From an uncultured Kiloniellales bacterium (GTDB taxonomy: Bacteria; Pseudomonadota; Alphaproteobacteria; Kiloniellales; JAKSDN01), in contig CAMYKD010000059.1 of NCBI GenBank assembly GCA_947258885.1, forward strand, positions 1 to 40,935: DNA of 40,935 nucleotides, written 5' to 3'. Made by a program: the position numbers and the translations under genes. How positions within the stretch are numbered: position 1 is the first letter of the stretch; each line of letters starts with the position of its first letter. The notes beneath the pieces were generated by a model. The model made no database searches. It was not told the origin of the DNA and worked only from the letters and a program-made list of their open reading frames with translations. Shown in pieces: positions 22,203-31,184 of this stretch.

Positions 22203-23285
22203 TCACGGGCTCAGCCGGCCGCGTGCCTGTTCGAGCAGGGCCATGGCCGACCCGAGGTCCTCGCCGATGCTCTCGACCACGGCGGCGAGCTTTGCGCGCT
22301 CGTCCTCGAGCTCGGCGATCCGCGTGTTCAATCCGGCGATGGCCTGATCGACGGACTGCTGCTCGGCCCGGGCCGCCTCGAGCGCAAGACGGGCCTCCTC
22401 CCGCGTGGCGGCGAGTTCGGCCGTTTCCGTGCGCGCCGTCTCGACCTCCGCGGCGAGGGCGTCGCGCCGCTGTTCCAGGGTGCCGAGCTCCTCGTTGAGC
22501 GCCTGCAGACGCGCGGGCGCGGCCTCGAGCGCCGACTGGGTCGAGGCCAGCTCGGCCAGCAGCGCCTCCTGCTCGCCGCGCAGGGCGGCGAGCTGCTCCT
22601 GGTTCGAGCGAACCTCCTGGCGGCTCGCCTCCAGGGCCTCGCCGGCGGCCGCGAGCTCGCTTTCCAGGGCGGCCAGCCGCTGCGCCGTCTCGTCGCGCTC
22701 GGCGGCCAGGGCAGCGGTTTCCTCGCGCGCGCCGTCGCGCGCGGCCTCGGCCTCGGCGGCCTCGCCCCGAACGGCCTCGAGCGCCGCCACCGCGCTCGGG
22801 TACGCCTCGATCGCCCGGCCCTCGGCCTCGAGCTCGGCGATCCTGGACTCGTAGCCGCCGACCAAGGCCAGTCCGCCGCCGACCAGCGCGACCGCCAGCA
22901 GCGCCGCGACCGCCCAGGCGAGCCGCTCGCCGCCCGACCGGCGCGGGCGCTTCGGGGCGGCCGGCGGCGGGGCGCCGGGCGCCCCCGGCTTGGCCGCGGC
23001 GGCGGATTTCGCGGCCGGCGCCGGCCCCGCGGCCGCAGTCGCCTTGGCTGCGGCCGCGGCCTTCGCCTCGGCCGTCTCACGCGGCGCTTCGTCGGGCGAC
23101 GCGCCGCCGGTCTCCGGCTCTGGCGCCGCCGGCCCAGGCGCCGCCGTCTCCGGCTCCGGCGCGTCCGTCGCGTGCGGGTCGCCGCCGGCCTCCGCCGCCT
23201 TGGCGGCGTCCTTGCGGTCCTCCGTCCCGTTCTGTTTCGCGCCCTTCGCCTTGCCGCGCCCGCCCTTGGATTTCGCTGCCGCCAT
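22203..23285 (-). CDS. Coiled-coil protein with Ala/Pro-rich N-terminus and one membrane helix
   Basis: 360 residues. Residues 1-118 are low-complexity (Ala/Pro/Glu/Lys) with a basic stretch PKRPRR just before a membrane helix at about 122-145. Residues 148-355 form a long coiled coil made of EL-, LA- and EA-rich heptads. The type II topology (cytoplasmic N-terminus, external coiled coil) resembles cell-envelope structural proteins, but no family signature is seen. Low-complexity composition makes any homology assignment unsafe. It is convergent with the preceding hypothetical gene. Confidence 0.7.
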   Translation of the reverse strand: MAAAKSKGGRGKAKGAKQNGTEDRKDAAKAAEAGGDPHATDAPEPETAAPGPAAPEPETGGASPDEAPRETAEAKAAAAAKATAAAGPAPAAKSAAAAKPGAPGAPPPAAPKRPRRSGGERLAWAVAALLAVALVGGGLALVGGYESRIAELEAEGRAIEAYPSAVAALEAVRGEAAEAEAARDGAREETAALAAERDETAQRLAALESELAAAGEALEASRQEVRSNQEQLAALRGEQEALLAELASTQSALEAAPARLQALNEELGTLEQRRDALAAEVETARTETAELAATREEARLALEAARAEQQSVDQAIAGLNTRIAELEDERAKLAAVVESIGEDLGSAMALLEQARGRLSP

Positions 23286-23433
23286 GACCGCGTCCGCCTT
23301 TCTCCGTCTCGTTGCGGGCCCCGAGCGGGCCCGCCTGCAGGTATAGATGCCCCGGATTTCACGGCGATCAAGCGGCGGCGATCAAAATGTCTCCGCGCCG
23401 GCCCTTGACGGGAGTTCCGGGGCCGGAGGCACG

Positions 23434-24279
23434 CTAAGTTCTCCTTTTCGCCTTCGGAACCGCCTTCTCGACCTCATAGTTCACGGCCACCATCCAGTCG
23501 GCATAGTCTTGGTCTATCTTCTTGAGCGACTGTGTGAGCTCCTGCTTGAACGCGGTTTCGATCGGGCCGCCGCGGCCGGGCCAGATGCGGAACTTGATCC
23601 GCAGATAGCTCTTTCCGCTCGGTGTCTGGAACCGGCCGACCGCTTCCGACGGCGCGCGGAAGACGGCGGCGAACTGCTCGACGACCGAGTCGGTCACGGC
23701 TCTCGCCACTTTCTCCATTTCCGCGGCCCGCTCCGGCTCGCCCGTAAGGGTCACGTCCGCCTGGATCCGGACATAGCCGCGGGGGAAGTTGATGACGTTC
23801 GTGATTGACCGATTGGGTATCAACACCTCGGCGCCCATCGCGTTCTGCAGCACCGTGAACCGCATGCCGACGCGCTGGACGACCCCGACCTGATCGCCGA
23901 TCTGCACCATGTCGCCGACATCGAACTGGTCCGTCAGGACAACGGTCAGCCCGGTCACGACGTCCTGTACGATTCCTTGGGAGCCGAACCCGACGGCAAG
24001 CCCGACGATCGACGCGCTCGCCAAATAGGCCGTCAGGGGTATTCCAAGCTCGTTAAGCGCCCACCCCAGGGCGCCGAAGTAGAGGGAAAAGACCAAAAGA
24101 CTGGTAATCAAGCTGTTGACCGTCCGGGCCTTGCTGAGGGAGCGGTCCATCGTCCGCTCCATGACCCGCTCGCTGACGGCGCGGACCAAACGGACGGCCA
24201 GATGCGCGACGACCACGACAACGGCGATCAGCGCAAGCCGTTCGAGAGTGCCAAGGCTATCATGAAGCAGGTCTTGCAT
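23434..24279 (-). CDS. MscS-family small-conductance mechanosensitive channel
   Basis: 281 residues, the length of E. coli MscS. Helices lie at about 12-32 and 57-80, and the pore helix at about 85-115 contains GLAVGFGSQGIVQDVVTGL, the Ala/Gly-ridged TM3. The beta domain follows with DQFDVGDMVQIGDQVGVVQRVGMR and the LIPNRSITN motif, then the alpha/beta C-terminal domain. It releases solutes on hypo-osmotic shock from the inner membrane. It is divergent from trkH, pairing turgor release with K+ uptake. Confidence 0.92.
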   Translation of the reverse strand: MQDLLHDSLGTLERLALIAVVVVVAHLAVRLVRAVSERVMERTMDRSLSKARTVNSLITSLLVFSLYFGALGWALNELGIPLTAYLASASIVGLAVGFGSQGIVQDVVTGLTVVLTDQFDVGDMVQIGDQVGVVQRVGMRFTVLQNAMGAEVLIPNRSITNVINFPRGYVRIQADVTLTGEPERAAEMEKVARAVTDSVVEQFAAVFRAPSEAVGRFQTPSGKSYLRIKFRIWPGRGGPIETAFKQELTQSLKKIDQDYADWMVAVNYEVEKAVPKAKRRT

Positions 24280-24583
24280 GCCGTAGGGTCTGTTCGATCA
24301 AAGGAGGGGCTGGAGGAGTCGCTCTCGTTATACCAGAGGCCATCGACAATGAACTCTGATATTGGTTGGGTTCACCGCCAAATGCGGTCGCGCTTCGCCG
24401 ATGTTGCGTCGGCTGTTTCGAACGGTTGAGTTCCGGGTGAGTACCGGGAACAGAATAGCGGTCGCCGGCCGGGGCCCGCGCTTCGACCGCAGGGGCGTCC
24501 TTGCCGCTCCTGCCTTGACCTGCATCAAGTCCCCGCGCCCCGCACCGCGCTAAGTCTCTTGCACTGACAAGGAGCGCTCCCCC
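24280..24583. other. Divergent control region of mscS-like gene and trkH
   Basis: A 304-base gap. It holds the FNR-type box listed separately near the trkH side and a short direct repeat CCGGG-tgagta-CCGGG near 24436. No gene is seen in it. Confidence 0.5.
24515..24528 (+). promoter_or_regulatory. FNR/FixK-type box at class II distance before trkH
   Basis: TTGAC-CTGC-ATCAA fits the FNR/FixK consensus TTGAT-N4-ATCAA with one change. A -10-like TAAGTC lies at 24551-24556. If transcription starts at 24563, the box is centred at -41.5, the standard class II activator position. The trkH GTG follows 21 bases after that start. Confidence 0.6.
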
Positions 24584-26083
24584 GTGTCGCCACACGGCAA
24601 GACGGTTCTGCGCGACCTGGGGGTCGTGCTGCACGTGCCCGGGCTGATGGCGCTGGTCTCGCTGCCGCTGGCCTGGCTCTTCGACGAGGGCACCGCGGCG
24701 GGGCCGCTGCTGATCACGGCCGCGGCCGCGCTGCTGCCGGGTCAGGCGCTCTACTGGAGCTGCCGGCGGGCGCCGGCGATGCGCCTGCGACACGCCATGG
24801 TCACGGTCGTGGTCTCGTGGATCGCCGTGCCGCTGATCGGCACCCTGCCGTTCCTGCTGATCGCGGGGGCGCTGGGCGCGCAGCCGGCCGCGAGCGACAG
24901 CGTGCTTGTCTTCCGCGACTTCTGGAACGCGCTCTTCGAATCCATGTCCGGCTTCACCAGCACGGGGCTCACCATGGCGCCGCGGCCGAGCGCGCTGCCG
25001 CACTGCCTGCAGTGGTGGCGCTCCTTCATGCAGTGGGTCGGCGGCGTCGGCGTCGTCGTGCTCATGCTCTCGGTGTTCCACCCCTCGGGCGACGCCTACC
25101 GGCTCTACTTCTCCGAGGCGCGCGAGCAGACGATCGTCCCGGACATCGCCGCCACGGTGCGCACGATATGGTGGATCTATCTGCTCTATACGGTGCTGGG
25201 AGTCCTGCTGCTCCGGGCGACCGGCATGACCGGCTGGCAGGCCGTCAACTACGCCATGACCGGCATCGCGACGGGCGGCTTCGGCGTCACGGACAACAGC
25301 CTGGCCGACTTCGGCGCGGGCCCGCGCCTGGCGATGGTCCTGATCATGCTGGCCGGCGCGGTCAGCTTCGCGACGCACTACCGGCTGCTGACCCGGGACC
25401 GGGTCGGCCTGCTGTGGAAGGACGCGGAAAATCACGCCCTCGTTCTGCTGCTGGTCCTCGGCGCCGGGCTGCTGGCGCTCGAGAACCTCTGGTACGGCAG
25501 CGGCGCGGGTTGGCTGGACAGCGTCTTCCAGTGGACCTCGGCCCTGGCCACGGCCGGGTTCTCGACGGTGCCCTTGGAGACCTGGAGCCCGACGGCGCTC
25601 GTTCTCCTCAGCCTGGCCATGGCCTGCGGCGGGGCGGCCGGCGCCACGACCGGGGGGCTCAAGCTGCGGCGCGTGGTCCGGCTCGCCAGCGGCGCCTTCG
25701 CCCGGGTCCGCGGCGTGGCGCTCCATCCCTGGCGGCTGATGGACCACAAGCCCATGGCCGACGCGGCGGTCGAGGCGCATACCGCGCGGACCTTCGAGGC
25801 GGCGATCGTCATGGCGGCGCTCTGGGCGGCCGCGGTCTTCGCCGGCACCCTGCTGCTGCTGCACGCCGCCGGTCCCGAAATCGCCCTCGATCACGTGGTG
25901 CTCGAGGTCACCTCGGCGCTCGGCAACGTCGGCCTCTCGACCGGGATCACCGGTCCCGGCCTGCACTGGTCCGGCAAGCTCGGCCTGATCGTCGTCATGT
26001 GGATGGGACGGCTCGAGATCGTTCCGATCCTGGTGCTCGTCGCCGCCCTGGTCATGGCAGCCCGCCACCGGGCCGTCCGGTGA
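24584..26083 (+). CDS. trkH: TrkH-family potassium uptake membrane protein
   Basis: 499 residues, the pore-forming subunit of a Trk-type K+ uptake system in the inner membrane. Four pore-loop units of the SKT family can be read: SMSGFTSTGLT, YAMTGIATGGFGVTDNS, SALATAGFSTVPLET and SALGNVGLSTGITG. Start is GTG at 24584, with AGGAG 10 bases upstream; no better start lies downstream. The C-terminus is short and basic. No trkA is seen in the window, so the cytoplasmic NAD-binding partner must be elsewhere. The FNR-type box suggests oxygen-dependent expression. Confidence 0.93.
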   Translation: MSPHGKTVLRDLGVVLHVPGLMALVSLPLAWLFDEGTAAGPLLITAAAALLPGQALYWSCRRAPAMRLRHAMVTVVVSWIAVPLIGTLPFLLIAGALGAQPAASDSVLVFRDFWNALFESMSGFTSTGLTMAPRPSALPHCLQWWRSFMQWVGGVGVVVLMLSVFHPSGDAYRLYFSEAREQTIVPDIAATVRTIWWIYLLYTVLGVLLLRATGMTGWQAVNYAMTGIATGGFGVTDNSLADFGAGPRLAMVLIMLAGAVSFATHYRLLTRDRVGLLWKDAENHALVLLLVLGAGLLALENLWYGSGAGWLDSVFQWTSALATAGFSTVPLETWSPTALVLLSLAMACGGAAGATTGGLKLRRVVRLASGAFARVRGVALHPWRLMDHKPMADAAVEAHTARTFEAAIVMAALWAAAVFAGTLLLLHAAGPEIALDHVVLEVTSALGNVGLSTGITGPGLHWSGKLGLIVVMWMGRLEIVPILVLVAALVMAARHRAVR

Positions 26084-26180
26084 GCGCTCCCTCGCGGCCG
26101 CTCCAAGGCCGCGCCGCGGGCAAGCCCGGAAATTAGTATTGTGTCCCCGATTTACGAGCGCCCGAAGGCGCGACGCGCCG

Positions 26181-26630
26181 TCACTTGCCGTGCGTCGCGA
26201 TCCACTCCGCCGCCAGGCGCTTGGCCTTGGCGAGGTCGGCGGGGGTCATGCGCGCAACGAGGACGTCGCGGTTGGTGCCGGCGATCGAAGAGAGCCATCC
26301 GGCCCCCGTCTGCGCCGCCGCGATGTCGTACCACATGTAGGCCAGGACGTTGTCCCGCGCGATGCCGGTGCCGCCGGAATAGGCGTTGCCGAGGGCGTAC
26401 TGGGCGTCGACGACCCCCTGCTCGGCCGCCTTGCCCCACCACCGCAGCGCCTCGGCGTAGTCCCGTGCCACGCCCTGGCCGTCGCGGTACATGGTGCCGA
26501 GGGCGAACTGGGCCTGGGCGTTCCCCTGTTCGGCCAGCGTCCGGACCGCCGCCGCGTGCTGGTCCGCCCAGACCGGCGCCGCCAGCCCTACCGTCAGGGC
26601 GAGGGCGAGGGCGAATATGACGTGCCTCAT
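26181..26630 (-). CDS. Exported Sel1-like repeat protein
   Basis: 149 residues: signal peptide 1-23 (cleavage near VWADQ), then Sel1-like repeats (AEQGNAQAQFALGTMYRDG, YAEALRWWGKAAEQG, AQYALGNAYSGG). The ATG at 26630 has GGGAGAG 7 bases before it; the 13 codons upstream are non-native. A periplasmic helical-repeat scaffold is expected. It lies 66 bases after the universal stress gene and may be the last gene of the TRAP operon. Partner unknown. Confidence 0.82.
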   Translation of the reverse strand: MRHVIFALALALTVGLAAPVWADQHAAAVRTLAEQGNAQAQFALGTMYRDGQGVARDYAEALRWWGKAAEQGVVDAQYALGNAYSGGTGIARDNVLAYMWYDIAAAQTGAGWLSSIAGTNRDVLVARMTPADLAKAKRLAAEWIATHGK

Positions 26631-26696
26631 GACAGTCTCTCCCCTGTCTGCATCTTCGCCGGGCCCCACGACGGCCTCGCTTGGTACAACACACTT

Positions 26697-27119
26697 CTAC
26701 CGCACCACGTAGACGGAACACTTGGCATGGCGGACGACGCGCGCGGCGGTGCTGCCCAGCAGATAGTCGGCGACGTTCGGCTTGTGCGATCCGATGACGA
26801 TCAGGTCGGCGCCGATCTTCTCCGCGTAGGCGAGGATTTCCTGATAGGTGCCGCCGAAGCGGACGGTCGTCGTCACCTTGTCGGCCGCCGCGCCCATGCC
26901 GGCAACGAGGGCGGCGAGCTCCTGCTCGGCCTTCGTCGAGGCCATGGCCTCGTAGTTTTCGGCCAGGAACTGCGAGACGATCACCGGACCCGCCTGGATG
27001 ACGGTCAGCAGTTCCACCTCGGTGTCGTCGGCCGTGGCGAAGTCCGCGGCGATGCCGAGCACTTCGTTGACGCGTTCGCCGTGTTCCAGGTCGATGGGCA
27101 CGAGTATCTTGCGGGGCAT
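26697..27119 (-). CDS. Universal stress protein, UspA family
   Basis: 140 residues, a single Usp domain starting MPRKILVPIDLEHGE. The ATP-binding loop is visible near the end: VIGSHKPNVADYLLGSTAARVVRH, i.e. G-x2-x-N...G-S-T as in ATP-binding Usp proteins. It is cytosolic. It lies 30 bases downstream of the TRAP permease gene; Usp proteins encoded with TRAP transporters (such as TeaD) are thought to modulate transport, so that role is likely here. Confidence 0.92.
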   Translation of the reverse strand: MPRKILVPIDLEHGERVNEVLGIAADFATADDTEVELLTVIQAGPVIVSQFLAENYEAMASTKAEQELAALVAGMGAAADKVTTTVRFGGTYQEILAYAEKIGADLIVIGSHKPNVADYLLGSTAARVVRHAKCSVYVVR

Positions 27120-27149
27120 GGGCGGCTCCTCGGTTCCTCTCCGCGCCGG

Positions 27150-29387
27150 TCAGCCGGACTCGCCGCCGGCGGTGGCGGGGGCGGTATCGCGCCGTCGCGC
27201 CGCCAGCTGCACCAGGACGACTGGCGCCATGACGGCCAGGGCGGCGAGGTCGCTCTCCCAGCTCGGCGCCACCAGCAGCAACCCGCCGACGCCCATGAGG
27301 AAGCGCCAGCCGGCGTCCAGCCGCGCCAGGAAGAACCCGGAGACCGCCGTGGCGATCGCGAAGACCCCGAAGGCGCAGGTCACGGAGACCTGAATGAACG
27401 AGGCCCAGGTGAAATACTCGGGCAGGACGATCAGCATGGTCGGCGCGTAGACGAAGACCATCGGCACCATAAGCTTGCCGATGCCGAGCGTAAACGCGTT
27501 GACGCCGGTGCGGAAGGGGTTGGAGCCGGCTATGCCGGCGGCCGCGTAGGCCGAGGCGCAGACCGGCGGCGTGATCTCGGAGATGACGCCGTAGTAGAGC
27601 ACGAACATATGCGTCGCCAGCGCCGGCACGCCCAACTGCGCCAGCGCCGGCTGGGCGACCGAGACCAGCATGATGTAGAGCGCCGTGGTCGGCAGGCCGG
27701 CCCCCATCAGGATGCAGGCGATGGCGATCAGGACCAACGACAGGAACTGCTGTATCGAGGCCTGCCCGAACACCTCGAGCGGGATCCAGCCGATCAGCAG
27801 GTGGAGGGTCTCGGCCATGTCGCGGGCGCCGTTGGTGACCATGAAGCCGAGGCGGAAGGCGACGCCGGTCGTGTTGATGACGCCGACGACGATGCCCACG
27901 GCGGCGCAGGCGGCGCCGACCGCGAGCGCGTACTGGACGCCGACATGGAAACTGTCGAACAGCTTCTGGAAATCCTGGCGCTCGCGCTTGTGCAGGAGGC
28001 TGAGGATGAGGCCGCCCGCGAGGATGCCCGCGAGAGCGGGCGAGAAGCCGCCGTCCGAGGCCTTCCACAGGATGAAGGTCATCAGCCCGGCGGGCACGAT
28101 CAGCGTCAGCGGCTTTTGAAACGAGGTGAAGCCGACGACGATACAGAACATCAGCCCCATGAAGGCGGCCATGTTCGGCGAATAGCCGCTGAACAGGACG
28201 ATCAGCAGCGCCAAGAGCGGCAGCACCGTGTGCCAGCCCTCGCGCCAGATCTGCAGGAACTTGGGCAGCTGGTCCTTCGCATAGCCGCTGAGGCCGAGCC
28301 GCTTGGCCGTGAAGTGCACGATCGACAGGACGCCGACGTAATGCATGGCGGCCGGCACCACGGCGGCGATGACGATCGTCGTGTAGGGCACCTCCAGGAA
28401 CTCGGCCATCAGGAACGACGCCGCGCCCATGATCGGCGGCGTGATCTGTCCGCCGGCGCTGGACGCGGCCTCGACGCCGCCGGCGAAGTGACCGGGATAG
28501 CCGAGGCGCTTCATGTTGGGGATGGTCAGCGAGCCCGTGGAGACGGTGTTGGCGATCGACGAGCCGGAGATGGTGCCGAAGAACGCCGAGGAGACGACGC
28601 TGACCTTGGCCGGACCGCCGGTGTACCTGCCGGCCAGCACCATGGCGTTGTCGACGAAGAACTGGCCGAGCCCCATGCGCTGGGCGACGACGCCGAACAC
28701 CACGAAGTGGAAGACCACGGTCGAGACGACCCACAGGGTCACCCCGAAGATTCCCTCCTGCGGGAAGTACATGTTGTTGATGAACTGCCGCCAGTCGACG
28801 CCCGGGTGCTTCAGAATCTGGAACGGCATCTGCGGTCCCAGCAAGGCATAGGCGACGAACACCAGGATGATCATCGGCAGGACGAAGCCGAGCGACCGGC
28901 GCGTGATCTCGAGCACCAGGACGACGAGCGCCGTGCCGAGGACGATATCCGGCGTCGAGGGATCGCCCTGGCGCAGCGCCTGCTCCGGGATCTCGTAGCC
29001 GAAGACGCTCAGCCCCTGCCACGAGACCGCCAGGAAAAGCGCCGCCGCGACGCCGATGGCGGCAAACGCCCAGTCGTAGACCGGGACGTTGCCCCAGCGC
29101 CACCACGTCTTTTTTCGGTATTCGAGCAGGCTCTGGGTGCGAAACAGCGGAAACCCGGCGAAGATCATGACGAACAGGCCGGTGAGGTGAATCCCCATGT
29201 GCTCGTGTTCGACCGGCGTCCCGAAGCCCGCGGTCCAGATATGATAGAGGGCGAAGGCGATGGCGACGTAATACAGGATCCGCGCAAGCACCGGGCCGTT
29301 GTCGCGGGTCACGAGGGCCGAGTCGTATTGTTTCTCGAGCTCTTCGGCGGCTTCGATATCGAGTGTGCCGGATGGGTGCTCGATCAT
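27150..29387 (-). CDS. TRAP transporter fused permease (DctQM), TAXI type
   Basis: 745 residues with about 18 membrane helices: a 4-helix DctQ-like N-terminal part (about 45-190) fused to a DctM part. DctM landmarks are FFGTISGSSIANTVSTGSLTIPNMKRLGY, GGQITPPIMGAASFLMAEFLEVPY and AGLPTTALYIMLVSVAQPAL. AGGAGG precedes the ATG at 29387. With the TAXI binding protein upstream it forms a secondary, ion-driven uptake system in the inner membrane for an organic acid or similar solute. Substrate cannot be read from sequence; TAXI relatives take glutamate, 2-oxoglutarate or C4 acids. Confidence 0.93.
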   Translation of the reverse strand: MIEHPSGTLDIEAAEELEKQYDSALVTRDNGPVLARILYYVAIAFALYHIWTAGFGTPVEHEHMGIHLTGLFVMIFAGFPLFRTQSLLEYRKKTWWRWGNVPVYDWAFAAIGVAAALFLAVSWQGLSVFGYEIPEQALRQGDPSTPDIVLGTALVVLVLEITRRSLGFVLPMIILVFVAYALLGPQMPFQILKHPGVDWRQFINNMYFPQEGIFGVTLWVVSTVVFHFVVFGVVAQRMGLGQFFVDNAMVLAGRYTGGPAKVSVVSSAFFGTISGSSIANTVSTGSLTIPNMKRLGYPGHFAGGVEAASSAGGQITPPIMGAASFLMAEFLEVPYTTIVIAAVVPAAMHYVGVLSIVHFTAKRLGLSGYAKDQLPKFLQIWREGWHTVLPLLALLIVLFSGYSPNMAAFMGLMFCIVVGFTSFQKPLTLIVPAGLMTFILWKASDGGFSPALAGILAGGLILSLLHKRERQDFQKLFDSFHVGVQYALAVGAACAAVGIVVGVINTTGVAFRLGFMVTNGARDMAETLHLLIGWIPLEVFGQASIQQFLSLVLIAIACILMGAGLPTTALYIMLVSVAQPALAQLGVPALATHMFVLYYGVISEITPPVCASAYAAAGIAGSNPFRTGVNAFTLGIGKLMVPMVFVYAPTMLIVLPEYFTWASFIQVSVTCAFGVFAIATAVSGFFLARLDAGWRFLMGVGGLLLVAPSWESDLAALAVMAPVVLVQLAARRRDTAPATAGGESG

Positions 29388-29572
29388 TCAAACTCCTCCT
29401 TTGGCCCCCGCCCGGGACGGCGCGATGGCCGCCCCATGGCGCCGCGGGTGACGGATCTGCGCGTCCGCCACGCGAAAACGAAAGGATCCCCAGCCCGGAG
29501 GCCCCCGGCCGGCGAGGTTCGACGGAACGCGCCCCTGCCCGCCGGCCGGAAGGCCTTGCCCGGGGAGCCCCC

Positions 29573-30586
29573 CTACTTGAGCACGCCCACTTCCTTGTAG
29601 AACTTCTCGGCGCCCGGGTGCAGCGGCACGTTCAGGCCCTCGATGCCCTTCAAGGCCGTTTCCAGGCGGATGACCTTGCCCTTGGCGTGGCCGGTGTCGA
29701 GCAGCTTGCGCGTGGTCTTGTTCCACAACGCCTTGGTGACCTGGTAGATCAGCTCTTCCGGCTGGTCGATGCTGGTCACCAGGGTGCCGTTCACGGCCAG
29801 CGTGTTGACGTCGTACTTGACGCCCTGATAGGTGCCCATCTTGATGGTCGAGGGCACGTAGTAGGGCACCGCCTTGTTCGACGCCTTCACCTCGGCATCC
29901 GAGAACGAATAGAGGTCCATGCCCTTGGTGTTGTCGAGCTGGATCATCGCCGCGACCGGCGTGCCGGCGGCGTAGAAATAGGCGTCCAGCTGACCGTCGG
30001 CGATGCGCTCGGCGCTCTGCGAGTTGTTGAGCTCGGCCTCGTCGATGTTGTCGCGGGTGATGCCCTGTTCGGCGAGCATCAGCTCGACGGCGATCTGGGT
30101 GCCGGAACCGGCCTGGGCGATGCCGACCCGCTTGCCTTTCAGGTCCTTGAGCGAGTTCAGCTTCTTGCCCTTCGGCAGCACCAGGTGCAGGTCCTCCGGG
30201 AACAGGTTGGCGATGACCCGGAGCTTCGGCTTCTTCTTGCCCTCGAACTTGGCCGTGCCGTGATAGGCGAAGTAGAGCGTCGCCGCGCCGGTCAGGCCGG
30301 CCTCCATCTGGCCGGCGTTGATGGCCGTGACGTTGTGCGCGGAGGCGTTGGTCGATTGCGCGATGGCGACCAAGCCCGGCACGCCGCAGTTGCCGCCCTT
30401 GTCGCAGGGCCGCGAGCCCGGCGGGTTGGAGATCGCGTTGGCGATCAGGCCGCCGATCGGGAAATAGGTGCCCCCGGCGCTGCCCGTGCCGATGCGGAAG
30501 AATATCATCTCCTGGGCCTGCGCGGCGGCGCCCATCACCGTCAGGCCGGCAACCGCGGCGGCCAGGAGCTTGAGATTGAGCTTCAT
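29573..30586 (-). CDS. TAXI-family TRAP transporter periplasmic binding protein
   Basis: 337 residues: signal peptide 1-24 (MKLNLKLLAAAVAGLTVMGAA, AQAQ cleavage), then the TAXI fold: FFRIGTGSAGGTYFPIGGLIANAIS, GLTGAATLYFAYHG, LKGKRVGIAQAGSGTQ and VDINTLAV-like YDVNTLAVNGTLV. A CDKGGNCG insertion at about 62-69 could form a disulfide. Start at 30586 is set by GGAGGG 5 bases upstream. A 185-base GC-rich gap with GCCGGCCGG dyads separates it from the permease gene and may lower permease expression relative to the binding protein, as is common for such operons (inference). Confidence 0.93.
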   Translation of the reverse strand: MKLNLKLLAAAVAGLTVMGAAAQAQEMIFFRIGTGSAGGTYFPIGGLIANAISNPPGSRPCDKGGNCGVPGLVAIAQSTNASAHNVTAINAGQMEAGLTGAATLYFAYHGTAKFEGKKKPKLRVIANLFPEDLHLVLPKGKKLNSLKDLKGKRVGIAQAGSGTQIAVELMLAEQGITRDNIDEAELNNSQSAERIADGQLDAYFYAAGTPVAAMIQLDNTKGMDLYSFSDAEVKASNKAVPYYVPSTIKMGTYQGVKYDVNTLAVNGTLVTSIDQPEELIYQVTKALWNKTTRKLLDTGHAKGKVIRLETALKGIEGLNVPLHPGAEKFYKEVGVLK

Positions 30587-31184
30587 CGTAACCCTCCTTC
30601 TTGGTGGTAGATGTTCCAAAACGTCCCCGACGACCGCGGCAGCCTTCGCGGCGCGGGCCCGTCTCTCGAAGCGTCGAGAGCGGCTTTCCGAATAGTGTAA
30701 CGGCACCCCCCGGCGACGGGCGTCTCGTCGCGGACCCGGGCTCACGCCGATCGGGCTCCGCCTGCAGGCTGGTGGTCGCATCGAACCCGCCTCCCCAAGA
30801 CCGCCGGTCTTATGGTCTTGTTTTCTCTAGGCCCGGCGGTTTCACCAATCCCTGGGACGGGATTGTAGGGGCCGCGCGCGGATAATCGCAAATCATAAAT
30901 GGTCGTTCCAAGAAGACCGCGCCGGACCGGCCGGACCGCACCGGAGTTGTCCCGTGGTCCGGCGAACCAATCATTAGGAGAGCTGCATCAGAATACTCCG
31001 TTGCACTGATTGTGACCTCTAATTTTCAGCGGCGATCTGAATCGGCGACCATCCAACCTCGACCTCCGGCGCCCCAAGCCCCCGCCGGATTGCCGTGACC
31101 TTCGCGGCCAATCTGCTAGCCTGTCGTCGGGACTCGCGGCACCGGGGGCGTGCCGGGCACGGACAGAGGGGCGGGCGGCGGGAC
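30587..31184. other. Divergent control region between TAXI operon and homospermidine synthase
   Basis: About 600 bases without a gene. It contains a perfect dyad CTCTCGA-AGCG-TCGAGAG (30663-30680) in the TAXI leader. A cluster of GGTCTT/AAGACC words (30797-30802, 30806-30811, 30814-30819) can fold as CAAGACC...GGTCTTG followed by TTTTCTCT. An AT-richer stretch occurs at 30885-31025. I could not place promoters with confidence. Confidence 0.45.

Noticed and set aside
26139-29600. A 1153-codon plus-strand ORF
   Set aside because: It lies opposite the Usp and TRAP permease genes; the sequence is charge-rich without any domain, an antisense shadow.
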